Shown: piece after piece, positions 36,856 to 47,400 of the stretch
Layout: every line of letters begins with the position of its first letter
Position numbering within the stretch: position 1 is the stretch's first letter
Notes under the pieces: model-generated
Databases searched by the model: none
The model's input: only the letters and a program-made list of their open reading frames with translations
Told to the model about the DNA's origin: nothing
From: Acidobacteriaceae bacterium
GTDB taxonomy: Bacteria > Acidobacteriota > Terriglobia > Terriglobales > Acidobacteriaceae
Assembly (NCBI GenBank): GCA_030041045.1
Contig: JASHOQ010000057.1
Span: 1 to 64,000 of the forward strand
Reading direction: 5' to 3'
Length of the DNA: 64,000 bases
Made by a program: the position numbers and the translations under genes

Positions 36856-39800
36856 ATGCGCACTGGCGCGTTGACCATGGGAAGAACCGGAGTGGGTGCT
36901 TTGTTGCTGTTGGCGGCGATTGCCTTTCACGCCGGAGCGCAGGAACGATACGACCTTGAAGCAATTGCATTGAATAATCGCGGCGTGGCGCTGATGGGGC
37001 AGCAATTCACCCAGCGCGCCGCGGATGCATTCGCAGCGGCGTACAAAAAAGATCCCCATCTTGCCCAGGCTGCCACAAACGAAGGCATCGCATTGCTGAC
37101 GCTCGAAAAACTGGATGACGCCAAGGCGTGGCTGCGCAAATCCATTGCTATCGATCCCAAGAGCGCGCAGGCGTGGTACAACCTGGGCCTGGCGCAGCGA
37201 GCCGGCAACGAACTCGACTCCGCCTTGGCCAGTTTTCAGCAGACAGCCAAACTCGATGCGAACGACGCCGACGCGCTTTACTTCGAAGGCGTCACCTACG
37301 AGGAGATGAAGCAGTACGACAAGGCGATTGAGGTGCTCCAAAAGGCGCTTGCCATCGATCCCCTGCACGCTTCGGCGGAATTTGTACTCGCGCGATCGTT
37401 CCAGCGCACCGGCCGTATGGACGAAGCGCGAGAGCACTTCCGGCGCTTCCAGCACCTAACGGGCACGAAGATTTCGGCAGCGATCGGCCTGAGCTATGGC
37501 GAGCAGGGCCATTACTCGCTGGCGAGCACGGTGAAAGAGCCAGAGAGCCCGCGGCCGGCCATGATCCCGGTACACCTTGTAGCGCAGCCGCTGGTGGCGC
37601 AGGCGGCGGCCGCAAGTTATGCGACCACGGGCGGCGCGTGCATGATGGATGCAACCGGCTCGGGCGAGATGGATCTGGTATTGATGCAGGAGGGCACGCA
37701 GGCCATCCGCGTTCTGCATAACCCCGGCGACGGCAACTTTGTGGACTGGGATGCGGCGGGCGCGGGCCTGAAAGCCAGCGGCCACGCAGTTGCCTGCGCG
37801 GTGGGCGATTTCGACGGCGACGGACTGAACGACCTCGCCGTGGCTTTTGAGGACAAGGTCCTTCTCTTCCGCAATCTCGGGCATGGGAAATTCAGCGACG
37901 TTACGGCCAAATCCGGCATCGTGCCGCGCAATCACCCCACCGGGATCACCTTCGTCGATTACGATCACGACGGCGATCTGGACCTGCTGCTGACCGGCTC
38001 GGGCCTGAAACCCGGGGATGCGCCGAATGTGTTGTGGCGCAACAACGGCGACGGAACCTTTACGGAGCAGACGGAACCAACCGGATTGGGCGGGAGCGGG
38101 AACACGGCAGCGGCGATCCTCACGGATTACAACAACGACCGCGCCGTCGATCTGGCTGTGACCGGCGACGCTCCCGCGCCCTTGATCTATGTGAATCCGC
38201 GCGAGGGCAAATTTCCTGCTGTTCCTCTCTTTGAGGACACGGCTCTGCCGCCCACGACCGGCATTGCCGTCTTCGACTACAACAAGGACGGATGGATGGA
38301 CGTTGCCGTCACGCATGCGGGTGCGCCCGGAGTTACGCTCTGGCGCAATGTGCAAGCCGCGGACCACGTGAGCCGGCGTTTTGCGCGGGTCGAGCTTCCA
38401 CTCCAGGGCGCTTTGCGCGGGTGGGGGCTCACGCCCATCGACATCGACAACGACGGATGGATCGACCTAGCTGCTGTTGTGGAGACGCGCCAAGGGCCTG
38501 AAGTGCGCGTCTTCCGCAACCGGGGCGATGGAAGCTTCGAGGATGTGAGCCACGCACTGGGGCTGGACGCGGTTCGATTGCAGGCGCCGCGAGGCCTGAT
38601 TGCCGCGGACGTGGATGGCGACGGCGCGGCCGATCTGATCGTGACGCAGTTGAACGCTCCTCCGATTCTTCTGCGCAACGTGGGCGCGAACAAGAACCAC
38701 TTTGTGCGGCTCGATTTGACCGGACTGGCCGACAACAGGACCGCGCTGGGCGTGAAGGTTGAGGTTTTTGCAAACCAACTCTGGCAGAAATGGGAATTGC
38801 CGGGCTCTTCAGGCTACCAGACGCAGGCTGCGCCGCAGATCCTGGTGGGACTGGGGGCAGCTCCGCGCATCGATCTGCTGCGCATTTTGTGGCCGACCGG
38901 CGTTTTGCAGGACGAGATCGATCTGCCGCAGCAGCCCGTGATTGCCATGAAAGAAGCGGACCGCCGCGGCAGCTCGTGCCCGGTGCTCTTTGTCTGGGAC
39001 GGGCACGAATACAAATTTGTGACCGACGTGATCGGCGCGGCCGTCGTGGGCCATTGGTTCACACCCGCTCGCACCAATATTCCCAATCCCGGCGAGTGGG
39101 TGAAAGTGGATGGCGCGAGCGCGGCGCCGGTGGACGGCAGGGTGAGCGTGCGCTTTATGGAGCCGATGGAAGAAGTGAATTACATTGACCAGCTGCGTCT
39201 GGTCGCGGTTGACCATCCGGCTGATGTGGACGTGAATCCCGACGAGCGCTTTCTTGACGATCCGCCTTTTGCTTCGGGCCGGGTGGTGGCCAGCTCCGGT
39301 GCGCGCCTTCCCGCAGGCGCATGGGATGGCGAAGGCCGGGACGTGCTCGATCTACTGAGCCGCCGCGATCACCGGTTTGCAAGCGGATTCACGACGCTCC
39401 CTTACGACGGCTTTGCCAATCTCCACGCGCTTACGCTGGACCTGGGCGAAGTAAAGCCGGGCGCGCCCCTGCGGCTGCTGATGACCGGTTACGTGAACTA
39501 CTTCAGCGCAACCTCGCTCTACGCCGCATGGCAGGCAGGCTTGAAAGAGATTCCGCCGTATGTCGAAGCGCAGCGGCCCGATGGCTCCTGGCTGCGCATT
39601 CCCGGGGATGCGGGATTCCCCGCCGGTCTCGAGCGCACCATCGTAGTCGATCTGACCGGCAAACTGCCTCCGGGCACGCGGCACATCCGGCTGATGACGA
39701 ATCTGCAGATTTACTGGGACCAGGTGCTTATCGACCAGAGCACGGATGCCCGGTTCCGGACGAGTGAAGCGCCGCTTTCGTCGGCCACGCTGCGCTTCCG

Positions 39801-40317
39801 CGGTTATCCCAAGGAAATCGACCGGCCCAGTCCCGGCGATCTTCGCTATGACTACAACCTCGTCAGCGCCACGGGTACGTATCAACACGAGCGCGGCAGC
39901 TACACGCGCATGGGCGATGTGACTCCGCTGCTCAAAGCCATCGACAATCGCTTTGCAGTTTTTGGCAGCGGCGAAGAGATTGCGGCGGAGTTCGACGTCT
40001 CCCAACTGCCTGCGCTTCCGGCCGGATGGAAGCGCGACTATTTCTTTTACGCCAACGGCTACGTGAAGGACATGGATTGGTGGGACGCATCGCCGTTCAC
40101 CGTGGCGCAGATGCCGTTCCACGGCATGAGCCAATATCCATATTCCGAGCCGGAGAAGTATCCGGACAATGCTGACTCGCTCACCTACCAGCTGGATTGG
40201 AACGATCGTTTCGATTCCGGCGACCCCGTACGTTCCCACCGCTTCGACTTTCAATGGTCGCCTTCGACCCCGCTCGATGATCTGCCTGCGAGACCTGCTG
40301 CGGGAACCCGGCGATGA
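36856..40317 (+). CDS. Secreted TPR plus FG-GAP/VCBS and ASPIC/UnbV-like repeat protein
   Basis: TPR units (AWYNLGLAQRAGNELDSALASFQQTAKLDANDADALYFEGVTYEEMKQYDKAIEVLQKALAIDP); FG-GAP (VGDFDGDGLNDLAVAFED; DYDHDGDLDLLLTGSG). Confidence 0.85.
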   Translation: MRTGALTMGRTGVGALLLLAAIAFHAGAQERYDLEAIALNNRGVALMGQQFTQRAADAFAAAYKKDPHLAQAATNEGIALLTLEKLDDAKAWLRKSIAIDPKSAQAWYNLGLAQRAGNELDSALASFQQTAKLDANDADALYFEGVTYEEMKQYDKAIEVLQKALAIDPLHASAEFVLARSFQRTGRMDEAREHFRRFQHLTGTKISAAIGLSYGEQGHYSLASTVKEPESPRPAMIPVHLVAQPLVAQAAAASYATTGGACMMDATGSGEMDLVLMQEGTQAIRVLHNPGDGNFVDWDAAGAGLKASGHAVACAVGDFDGDGLNDLAVAFEDKVLLFRNLGHGKFSDVTAKSGIVPRNHPTGITFVDYDHDGDLDLLLTGSGLKPGDAPNVLWRNNGDGTFTEQTEPTGLGGSGNTAAAILTDYNNDRAVDLAVTGDAPAPLIYVNPREGKFPAVPLFEDTALPPTTGIAVFDYNKDGWMDVAVTHAGAPGVTLWRNVQAADHVSRRFARVELPLQGALRGWGLTPIDIDNDGWIDLAAVVETRQGPEVRVFRNRGDGSFEDVSHALGLDAVRLQAPRGLIAADVDGDGAADLIVTQLNAPPILLRNVGANKNHFVRLDLTGLADNRTALGVKVEVFANQLWQKWELPGSSGYQTQAAPQILVGLGAAPRIDLLRILWPTGVLQDEIDLPQQPVIAMKEADRRGSSCPVLFVWDGHEYKFVTDVIGAAVVGHWFTPARTNIPNPGEWVKVDGASAAPVDGRVSVRFMEPMEEVNYIDQLRLVAVDHPADVDVNPDERFLDDPPFASGRVVASSGARLPAGAWDGEGRDVLDLLSRRDHRFASGFTTLPYDGFANLHALTLDLGEVKPGAPLRLLMTGYVNYFSATSLYAAWQAGLKEIPPYVEAQRPDGSWLRIPGDAGFPAGLERTIVVDLTGKLPPGTRHIRLMTNLQIYWDQVLIDQSTDARFRTSEAPLSSATLRFRGYPKEIDRPSPGDLRYDYNLVSATGTYQHERGSYTRMGDVTPLLKAIDNRFAVFGSGEEIAAEFDVSQLPALPAGWKRDYFFYANGYVKDMDWWDASPFTVAQMPFHGMSQYPYSEPEKYPDNADSLTYQLDWNDRFDSGDPVRSHRFDFQWSPSTPLDDLPARPAAGTRR

Positions 40318-41723
40318 GCGAGATCGTCCTTGCGACGGCATCGCGCCAGCTGGAGATGGTGCGCACGGGTGAGATTTCCGTGACGGAGCTGGCCGAGGCG
40401 CACGTTCGGCAGATCGAGCGCCTGAATCCCGCATTGCGTGCGCTGGTTGATTTCGATCCGGAGCGCGTTCGCCGGCGTGCTCGCGAGCTCGAAGCCGCGC
40501 CGGAACCGCACGGCGCACTGCACGGCCTTCCTGTGACGATCAAGTCATCCATTGCCACCGCGGGCTGCCGCTGCGAGCTTGGCAGCTTTCTGTACGAAGG
40601 TGAGGTTCCCTCGAAAGATGCCGAAGCGGTGGCGCGTTTGCGCGCGGCGGGTGCACTGATCCTCGGCACCACCAACTGCCCCGAGCTGCTGATGGCGTAT
40701 GAAACGGCGAACCTGTTGCATGGGCAGACGCGCAATCCGTGGGACCTGGAGCGATCGCCCGGCGGGTCGAGCGGAGGTGAGTCAGCGGCCATCGCCGCAG
40801 GGCTTTCTGCCGCCGGCCTCGGGAGCGACAGTGGCGGCTCCGTGCGCGTGCCCGCGCATTTTACCGGCATCTGTTCGCTCAAGCCCACGCCGGGCCGCAT
40901 TCCCGGCCGCGGCCATCTTCCTCCGTGCGTCGGGCCGTTCTCCATTCTCGGTGTCATTGGACCCATGGCGCGTTCCATTGCCGACATTTCGCTGCTCTTC
41001 CGCGCGCTCAGCGGACAGGATGGTCTCGATCCGGTGAGCCCTCCGCTCGCTCTGCGCGAGCCCAGCCTGGACGATCTGCGGAAGAATGCGATCGGCTATT
41101 TCGAAGATGATGGCCTGGCGGCGGTGACCGGTGAGACTCGTTCTGCCGTAAACGCAGCAGCGCAGGCACTGCGCGACGCCGGCTTTCGCGTTGAGCCATT
41201 CCGGCCGGGCACGCTGGAGCCGCTGCGGAAGCTTTGGTGGAAGTTTTTTGTGCAATGCGGAGCGATGTTTTACGCTCCCGTGATCGCAGGCAAGGAACAG
41301 CGGCTCAGCCCCATCTTCAAGGAGTTTCTTGCCATCGCGGCGGCACAGCGGCCACTCACTGCGACCGATCTGCTGAACGCCTGGGCGGAGCTGGACATCC
41401 TGCGCGCCAAAACCCTCGATGAGATGAGCGACTTCCCTGTCCTGCTCTGCCCTGTCGCCTGCATTCCCGCGTTCCGGCACAACGAACGTGCGTGGCTGAT
41501 TGACGGCAAGCGGGTCGAGTATCTGGATGCCGTGCGTCCTGCGCAATGGTTCAACGCGTTGGCTGCGCCGGCGGCGGTAGTTCCGGTCGGGTGGTCGCCC
41601 GAAGGCATGCCCATCGGCGTACAGATCGCAGCGCGCCCCTTTGAAGACGAAGTGGCGCTGGGGGTGGCTGCCGTTGTGGATGCTGCGTTCGGCTTCCGGC
41701 CCCCGCCCATGGCCACGGGTTGA
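40314..41723 (+). CDS. Amidase family protein (GatA-like amidase signature)
   Basis: LHGLPVTIKSSIATAG...ILGTTNCPELLMAYET...NPWDLERSPGGSSGGESAAIAAGLSAAGLGSDSGGSVRVPAHFTGICSLKPTPGRIP. Confidence 0.94.
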   Translation: MSEIVLATASRQLEMVRTGEISVTELAEAHVRQIERLNPALRALVDFDPERVRRRARELEAAPEPHGALHGLPVTIKSSIATAGCRCELGSFLYEGEVPSKDAEAVARLRAAGALILGTTNCPELLMAYETANLLHGQTRNPWDLERSPGGSSGGESAAIAAGLSAAGLGSDSGGSVRVPAHFTGICSLKPTPGRIPGRGHLPPCVGPFSILGVIGPMARSIADISLLFRALSGQDGLDPVSPPLALREPSLDDLRKNAIGYFEDDGLAAVTGETRSAVNAAAQALRDAGFRVEPFRPGTLEPLRKLWWKFFVQCGAMFYAPVIAGKEQRLSPIFKEFLAIAAAQRPLTATDLLNAWAELDILRAKTLDEMSDFPVLLCPVACIPAFRHNERAWLIDGKRVEYLDAVRPAQWFNALAAPAAVVPVGWSPEGMPIGVQIAARPFEDEVALGVAAVVDAAFGFRPPPMATG

Positions 41724-41850
41724 AAAAGCGCATCGCGGAAGCTCGGGTTCCTGCCAGCGGGCCCGCCTCGATCCCTCCGCAAGCCGCTTGACAATCCAGG
41801 TGCGCTCTGCTCTCATCTTGGACATCCAAAGAAAGCAGTGCGAAATTCGC

Positions 41851-41860
41851 TTGTTAACAA
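41851..41860. promoter_or_regulatory. Perfect palindrome upstream of GH30 gene (candidate operator)
   Basis: TTGTTAACAA, about 80 bp before the GTG start at 41939. Confidence 0.3.
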
Positions 41861-41938
41861 ACGGTTGTCTTGACGCGCTTAGAAACTGGCTGAATGAAAG
41901 CAGGAAATGGCGCAACCACCTGAAATCGAGAGGGAATC

Positions 41939-43348
41939 GTGAACCTGAAGCGCATTGTCCTTATCCCATATGCCGCTCTCATCTTTTTCGCAGTGGCTTC
42001 GCGGGCGCAAACCGTGCCCGATGCCGAGGAGTGGTTGACGACTATCGACCGGAGCGCACTGTTCGAGCGCCAGGCAGAGCCATTGCATTTCTCCGATGCG
42101 AACGGCGATCTGCCGGCAATTGCGGTTAACGACATGGAACAGTACCAGACCATCGAGGGATTCGGCTTCGCCGTGACCGGAGGGAGCGCGCAGTTGCTGA
42201 TGCGCATGACGCCGAAGGGCAGAACTGCTTTGCTGAAACAGATCTTCTCCACGGAGGGCGACGGCATCGGCGCCAGCTACATCCGGGTGAGCATCGGCTC
42301 CTCGGATATGAACGACCATGCGTACTCTTATGACGACATGCCTCCAGGGCAGACGGACGAAGACCTGAAGAACTTCAGCCTGGCGCCGGATCAATCTACG
42401 GTCATTCCGGTGCTCAAGGAGATTCTGTCTATCGAGCCGCAAATCAGGATTCTCGGCTCGCCCTGGTCTGCGCCCGCGTGGATGAAAACCAACGACGCTG
42501 TGAGGGGAGGCGAATTGAAGCCTGAGTGCTACGGCGTCTACGCGCAATACCTCGTGAAGTACGTCGAGGGGATGGAAAGCGAAGGCATTCCCATCACTGC
42601 AATCACGGTTGAAAACGAGCCTTTGAATCCCAAGAATACGCCCAGCATGGTGATGTTTGCGGATGAGGAAGACAAATTCATCGGGAAGTATCTGGGGCCG
42701 GCGTTTCAGGCAGCGGGGTTGAAGACCGAGATCCAGGTATACGATCACAATCCGGATGTTCCGTCGTATCCGCTGTCGATTTTGGGCGATCCGGTCGCGG
42801 GCAGATATGTGGCCGGAACGGCGTTTCATCTCTATGGCGGGAGCGCCAGCACGCTCACCGATGTCCACAATCAATATCCCAACAAGAATCTTTACCTCAC
42901 CGAGCAGTCGGTCACCGATTGGCCCGGGTCGGATACGATCGGCATTGCCGATCCGGTGAGCGACGTGCTGATCGGCGCCACGCGCAATTGGAGCCGCAAC
43001 GTGCTGCTCTGGAACCTGGCTGCCGATCCGCACGCCGGTCCGCATACCAACAATGGCGGATGCGACAGCTGCTTCGGTGCCATCACGCTTGACGGCGACA
43101 GCGTAATTTTGAATGTGGCCTACTACGCCCTGGCGCACTTTTCAAAATTCGTACGGCCGGGCTCCGTGCGCATCGGATCGAGCGAACTGGAGCAGTTGTC
43201 GACCGCGGCCTTCTTGACGCCCGAGGGGAAGATAGTGCTGGTCGTTGCCAACACGGGCAACTTTCCCAGGAACTTCGTCGTCGGCTATCATGGAAAATTC
43301 CTGCAGACGACGATGCCGTCGGAGTCAGCGGGAACCTATGTTTGGTAG
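41939..43348 (+). CDS. GH30 family glycoside hydrolase, secreted
   Basis: YQTIEGFGFAVTGGSAQLL...SYIRVSIGSSDMNDHAYSY...ILGSPWSAPAWMKTN...TVENEPLNP (acid/base Glu) and NLYLTEQS (candidate nucleophile). Confidence 0.92.
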   Translation: MNLKRIVLIPYAALIFFAVASRAQTVPDAEEWLTTIDRSALFERQAEPLHFSDANGDLPAIAVNDMEQYQTIEGFGFAVTGGSAQLLMRMTPKGRTALLKQIFSTEGDGIGASYIRVSIGSSDMNDHAYSYDDMPPGQTDEDLKNFSLAPDQSTVIPVLKEILSIEPQIRILGSPWSAPAWMKTNDAVRGGELKPECYGVYAQYLVKYVEGMESEGIPITAITVENEPLNPKNTPSMVMFADEEDKFIGKYLGPAFQAAGLKTEIQVYDHNPDVPSYPLSILGDPVAGRYVAGTAFHLYGGSASTLTDVHNQYPNKNLYLTEQSVTDWPGSDTIGIADPVSDVLIGATRNWSRNVLLWNLAADPHAGPHTNNGGCDSCFGAITLDGDSVILNVAYYALAHFSKFVRPGSVRIGSSELEQLSTAAFLTPEGKIVLVVANTGNFPRNFVVGYHGKFLQTTMPSESAGTYVW

Positions 43349-43423
43349 ACACACGTCATTCACTTAAGGCAACCGATTGTTCGCATTTCCGGTTACAGCC
43401 GAATCAGCGAAGGAGGACACGCT

Positions 43424-44128
43424 ATGGCTCGAAAGGGTATCTGTTTCTGGCTGGCGCTGGCTGCGCTTTCAGCTGTCGGAGCCAAGTGCGCTTCCCGGGC
43501 TGATTTTCTGGCCCAGTACAAAGGCACTCCGTATGAAGACAGCCGTTATCACAGTGGCGCACAGAAGATCCCCGGCAAGGTGTATTGCGCTTACTACGAT
43601 CGCGGCGGCGAGGGAGTGGCATATCACGACTCCGACGCCAAGAATAACGGCAGCGGAACGCTCAATCCAGCCGACGGTTCTTATCTCAACGAATTCCGGA
43701 TGAACGAAGGCGTGGACATCTCCTATACGAAGATGGACCGCAATCCGCCCATCGACAATACGCAATACGACAGGGTACAGCCGCCGGCGAACATGTTTTA
43801 TGTGGGCTGGACAGTGCCCGGGGAGTGGTTCAACATCACCGTGGATGTGAAGCAGTCCGGATGGTACAACGCCGATCTGCTCTTCACCTCGAACCGTGGT
43901 GGGACCATTTCACTCGACGTGAACGGCAAACCTGCGACGGGGCCGCTGAAGATCGAGTCGACGTTCGATGCATCCGATCCTGTGGCCTGGCGGCAGTGGC
44001 ACCACTGGAATATTGCGCCCGGAATCTTAAAGGTGAAACTTGATCGTGGAACCAACGTGCTAACTGTGCACATTCTCACCGAGGGACAAATGAATCTGGC
44101 CTACTTCGATTTCAAGAAGTCAGGCTGA
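43424..44128 (+). CDS. Secreted carbohydrate-binding (CBM6-like) protein
   Basis: Signal peptide; VYCAYYDRGGEGVAYHDSDAKNNG...VDISYT...VGWTVPGEWFNITVDVKQSGWYNADLLFTSNRGGTISLDVNG. Confidence 0.75.
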   Translation: MARKGICFWLALAALSAVGAKCASRADFLAQYKGTPYEDSRYHSGAQKIPGKVYCAYYDRGGEGVAYHDSDAKNNGSGTLNPADGSYLNEFRMNEGVDISYTKMDRNPPIDNTQYDRVQPPANMFYVGWTVPGEWFNITVDVKQSGWYNADLLFTSNRGGTISLDVNGKPATGPLKIESTFDASDPVAWRQWHHWNIAPGILKVKLDRGTNVLTVHILTEGQMNLAYFDFKKSG

Positions 44129-44243
44129 GCGTGCATCCGCATGCCCCCGCTCATGCTTCCGGACCTGCAATAATCTGCGAACCCCTCCAAAAACGGGGAA
44201 GCATGCACCTTGAATTGCAGAGAACATCGCCGGAGCACGCAAA

Positions 44244-44435
44244 ATGGAAATGACGCGCCGGCAATTCGCCCTGTCCATTGCAGCGGCGAGCAGCCTGCGT
44301 GCCTCCTTGTTCTCACGCGCAATCTCGGCGGGAATGAGGGGATTGGTCTGCACCTGGTCAGTTCATGAACGGCATGGATTGCGCCCATTCGGCGCGAGTG
44401 ACCTCGATCCGGATCGTATGCACCCGAGATCTTAA
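44244..44435 (+). pseudogene. Probable truncated gene: twin-arginine leader with no mature domain
   Basis: MEMTRRQFALSIAAASSLRASLFSRAISAGMRGLVCTWSVHERHG...; stops after 63 aa. Confidence 0.4.
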
Positions 44436-47400
44436 TAGATGAGCTTGAGAGAAAACTGAATCTGCCTCGAAGTGCCGGCGGTCTTGCTGATGAAGCCAAA
44501 ACCGGAACCCTCAATGGTGTTTGCCGGCAGCCCCATGTTGACGACATTGAAAATGTTGAAGAACTCTCCGCGGAACTGCAGGTCCTCCCGCTCGAGACCG
44601 CTCTGCCGGCGCCCGATTGGCGTGGTCTTGATCAGGGCGTAATCGAAGTCGTAGTAAGCCGGCCCGAAGAAGGTGTTCCGGCCAAGCGTTCCGAAGCGCC
44701 CGGAGTTCGGTCCGCTGCCTCCCGCTATTCCAATGGGAATCGAAAAAAAGCTGGCGTTGTTCGCGCCGCGGCCGAAATAATCTTCCCGTGGCCGCGTCGA
44801 GCTGTGCGCCGTCGACAGGTCCGGGTTCCCAATCTGATCCGGGCGGTCGGCGCCAATCGTGCCAAAACCCGTTTGCTGAATGCCTGAATACACCGTGAAG
44901 GGCGACCCGCTTGTGATGGTCGAGATACTCAGCAACTCCCAGCCGTTTGTCAGCACGCGGGCCCTCGACGAATGAAAAGCCAGGCCCTCGATGTGCAAAT
45001 CCTGTGCTGCGCTCACCGTGAATGCGTGGGTCACGTCAAAGTTCGATGGACCTTTCTCCAGGTGCGTGTCGAATGGATTCTGCGGACTGAAGACGACCAC
45101 GGCGCCCGCCGAGCCCGTGCCGCCCTGCAGACCGCTGACATCATCCAGCGACTTACCCCATGTGTAGCTCGCCTGCAAGCCCGGACCTCCGTGTCCGACC
45201 TGCCCGGCCAGCGACGTCTGCAATGCGTTATAGGACGAGTGTGCTGTATCCGAGACCACGTTCTCGAAGCCGAAGCCTCCCGTAATCGTCCCGCTACTGT
45301 CGAAGTCCGTAAACGGCGCAAAGCCGGTACCGGCTCCCGGGTACGCGTTCGGATACGACATGCGCGGCAGGCGGAATGACTCTGTGCCCACATAGGCCGC
45401 ATCAGCCGTAAGTCCGCCTAAGGTACGCTCGAAGCCCAACGTCCACGTTTGCAGAAACCCATCCCCGAAGCGTGGATCGATCGCGCTCAGGCTGAGCAAC
45501 GAAAGCTGGTGCCCAGGCGCCAGCGCGGCCAGATCCTGCTGGTAACGATTCACATCCATCACCGTGTTGGCCGGCACTTTCTTAGGATCGCCGCTGGCAA
45601 ACAGATCCGACCCTGCCAGGGTATAGGTTTGTGGAAGTTCATCCGGCGTGATCTCAAATCCGTACGCGATCTCCCCGCTCTCGGCAGCGTTGACGCGCGG
45701 ATAGACGGCGAAGGGGGTCGATCCGGTCAGCAAGTTGTCCTGCCAGATGTTCGGGGGAATGACCGTGATGCCTCCACCCGCGTGTACGCGAACCTGGCCT
45801 GGCGCATTCCAGTCGATCTGAACGCGCGGTCCCCAGCCGTTCCAGCCCATCCGATAGCCGGGCTGCGGATTGATCAGATACTCCTGTCCCACGCCCGCGG
45901 CGGGAAACGGGTTCAGGAAGCCTGACGTACGATGCGCCCGCTCTGTGATAGGGGTGTATACCTCATAGCGCAGTCCATAGTCGAGCGCCCAGTGGTCGCT
46001 CATCTTCCATGTGTCCTGCACATAACTATTCACATCGTTACGGTTGATCGCCGCGGGCCCGATATGCGCTCCATTCGAAAAGTACGGCGGAGCCACGGCG
46101 ATCGTATAACCGTAGGGATACCCCAGCAGCAAACTGCTGAGAGTATCCGGCAGCGCATCGCCCGGCTGCACATTGTGTTGCCCGCTCGCCGACTGGATGA
46201 AGACCGGCGAGTACACGGTCCCCCCGCCAAAATCGTATTCCCCATTCGGGCTGATCCCGAAATACGTGGTGTCCCGGTTGAGCCGCGCCTCGACGCCCCA
46301 CTTCACCGCATGCCGCCCGGATGTCCACGCGAAGTTTAGTTGCCCCTGAAAAAGATTTCCGAATGCCGACATCACCGAGCCGCCTGCCGCATTGAACGGT
46401 TCGTATAATCCATCCACAAACTTCAGCGCAGGATCGGTGTGGTTCGGCGTGGGAAAGGAGGGAGTCGAGCGGGTGATGCTCAGCGATGCCGACCATAAAT
46501 ATCGCGGAGACACTGTCCGCGCGTAAGTGAACACCACATTGCGCTGCCGGTCAATATACTGCACGCCAAAAGTCGGATCGAGCAGGGTCTGATCGGGGTT
46601 GGTCGTCGGCCCTGTCAGATTGTCATAGGTGAATCGGCCGAAGAACTGTCCCTTCTCGCTCAGCCTCTGGTCGACGCGAATGGAAAACTGATCCGCGTTG
46701 GTGTCGACGTTCGATGGCGCCGCATACGTTCGCGGTCCATAGGCGCCCGTCGGGTTGTTCGGCAGAGGATACTGTGCCAGCACCGCGGCAATCGCCGGAT
46801 TCACCGGCACCGCGAGCGTATCCGTGCTCCCGTCCGGATAGGTGACCACATCCTGACCGGCTCTCTCGGCAGCCGTCGGCACAGCCAGGACCTGCGTGGT
46901 TCCCAGGACCTGACGAAAACCCTGATATTCGCCGAAGTACCACGTCCGCTCCCGTCCGTCATACACGTGCGGCAATTCCACAGGCCCGCCATTGGTGAAT
47001 CCGAATTCGTTTCTGCGGAAGGGCGGAATCCGCCCCGGGTCCGCGATGGACGGATGGTCAAAGTAATTCCGCGCATCAAGAGCCGAATTACGTAGAAACT
47101 CGAAAAACGAGCCGTGGAAGCCGCTCTTGCCGGAGCGCGTAATGATATTGGTGAAGCCAGACGCGCCGCGACCAATCTCGGCCGGCATCCAACCGGAGCT
47201 GGATTCGAGCTCTTGAATCGCGTCGACGTTAAAGTTGGTGAAGATGGTGCCCCCCATCTCCGGGTCGCTGATGTCGGCGCCATCCATGGCGAACACCGCC
47301 TCCACGCCGCGCTGCCCGTCAATGGCGAATTGCTGGGTGAAGTTTGTGGCGCCGTTAACGTCTGTCATGGTGCCGGCGACCAGCAGCAGCAACGTGCTGA

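Noticed and set aside
39352-40518. 388-aa minus-strand ORF opposite the TPR/FG-GAP and amidase genes
   Set aside because: Shadow ORF crossing two well-supported genes.
40782-41915. 377-aa minus-strand ORF opposite the amidase gene
   Set aside because: Shadow ORF; the amidase signature on the plus strand is unambiguous.
41879-43138. 419-aa minus-strand ORF opposite the GH30 gene
   Set aside because: Shadow ORF of the coding strand; no family motif.
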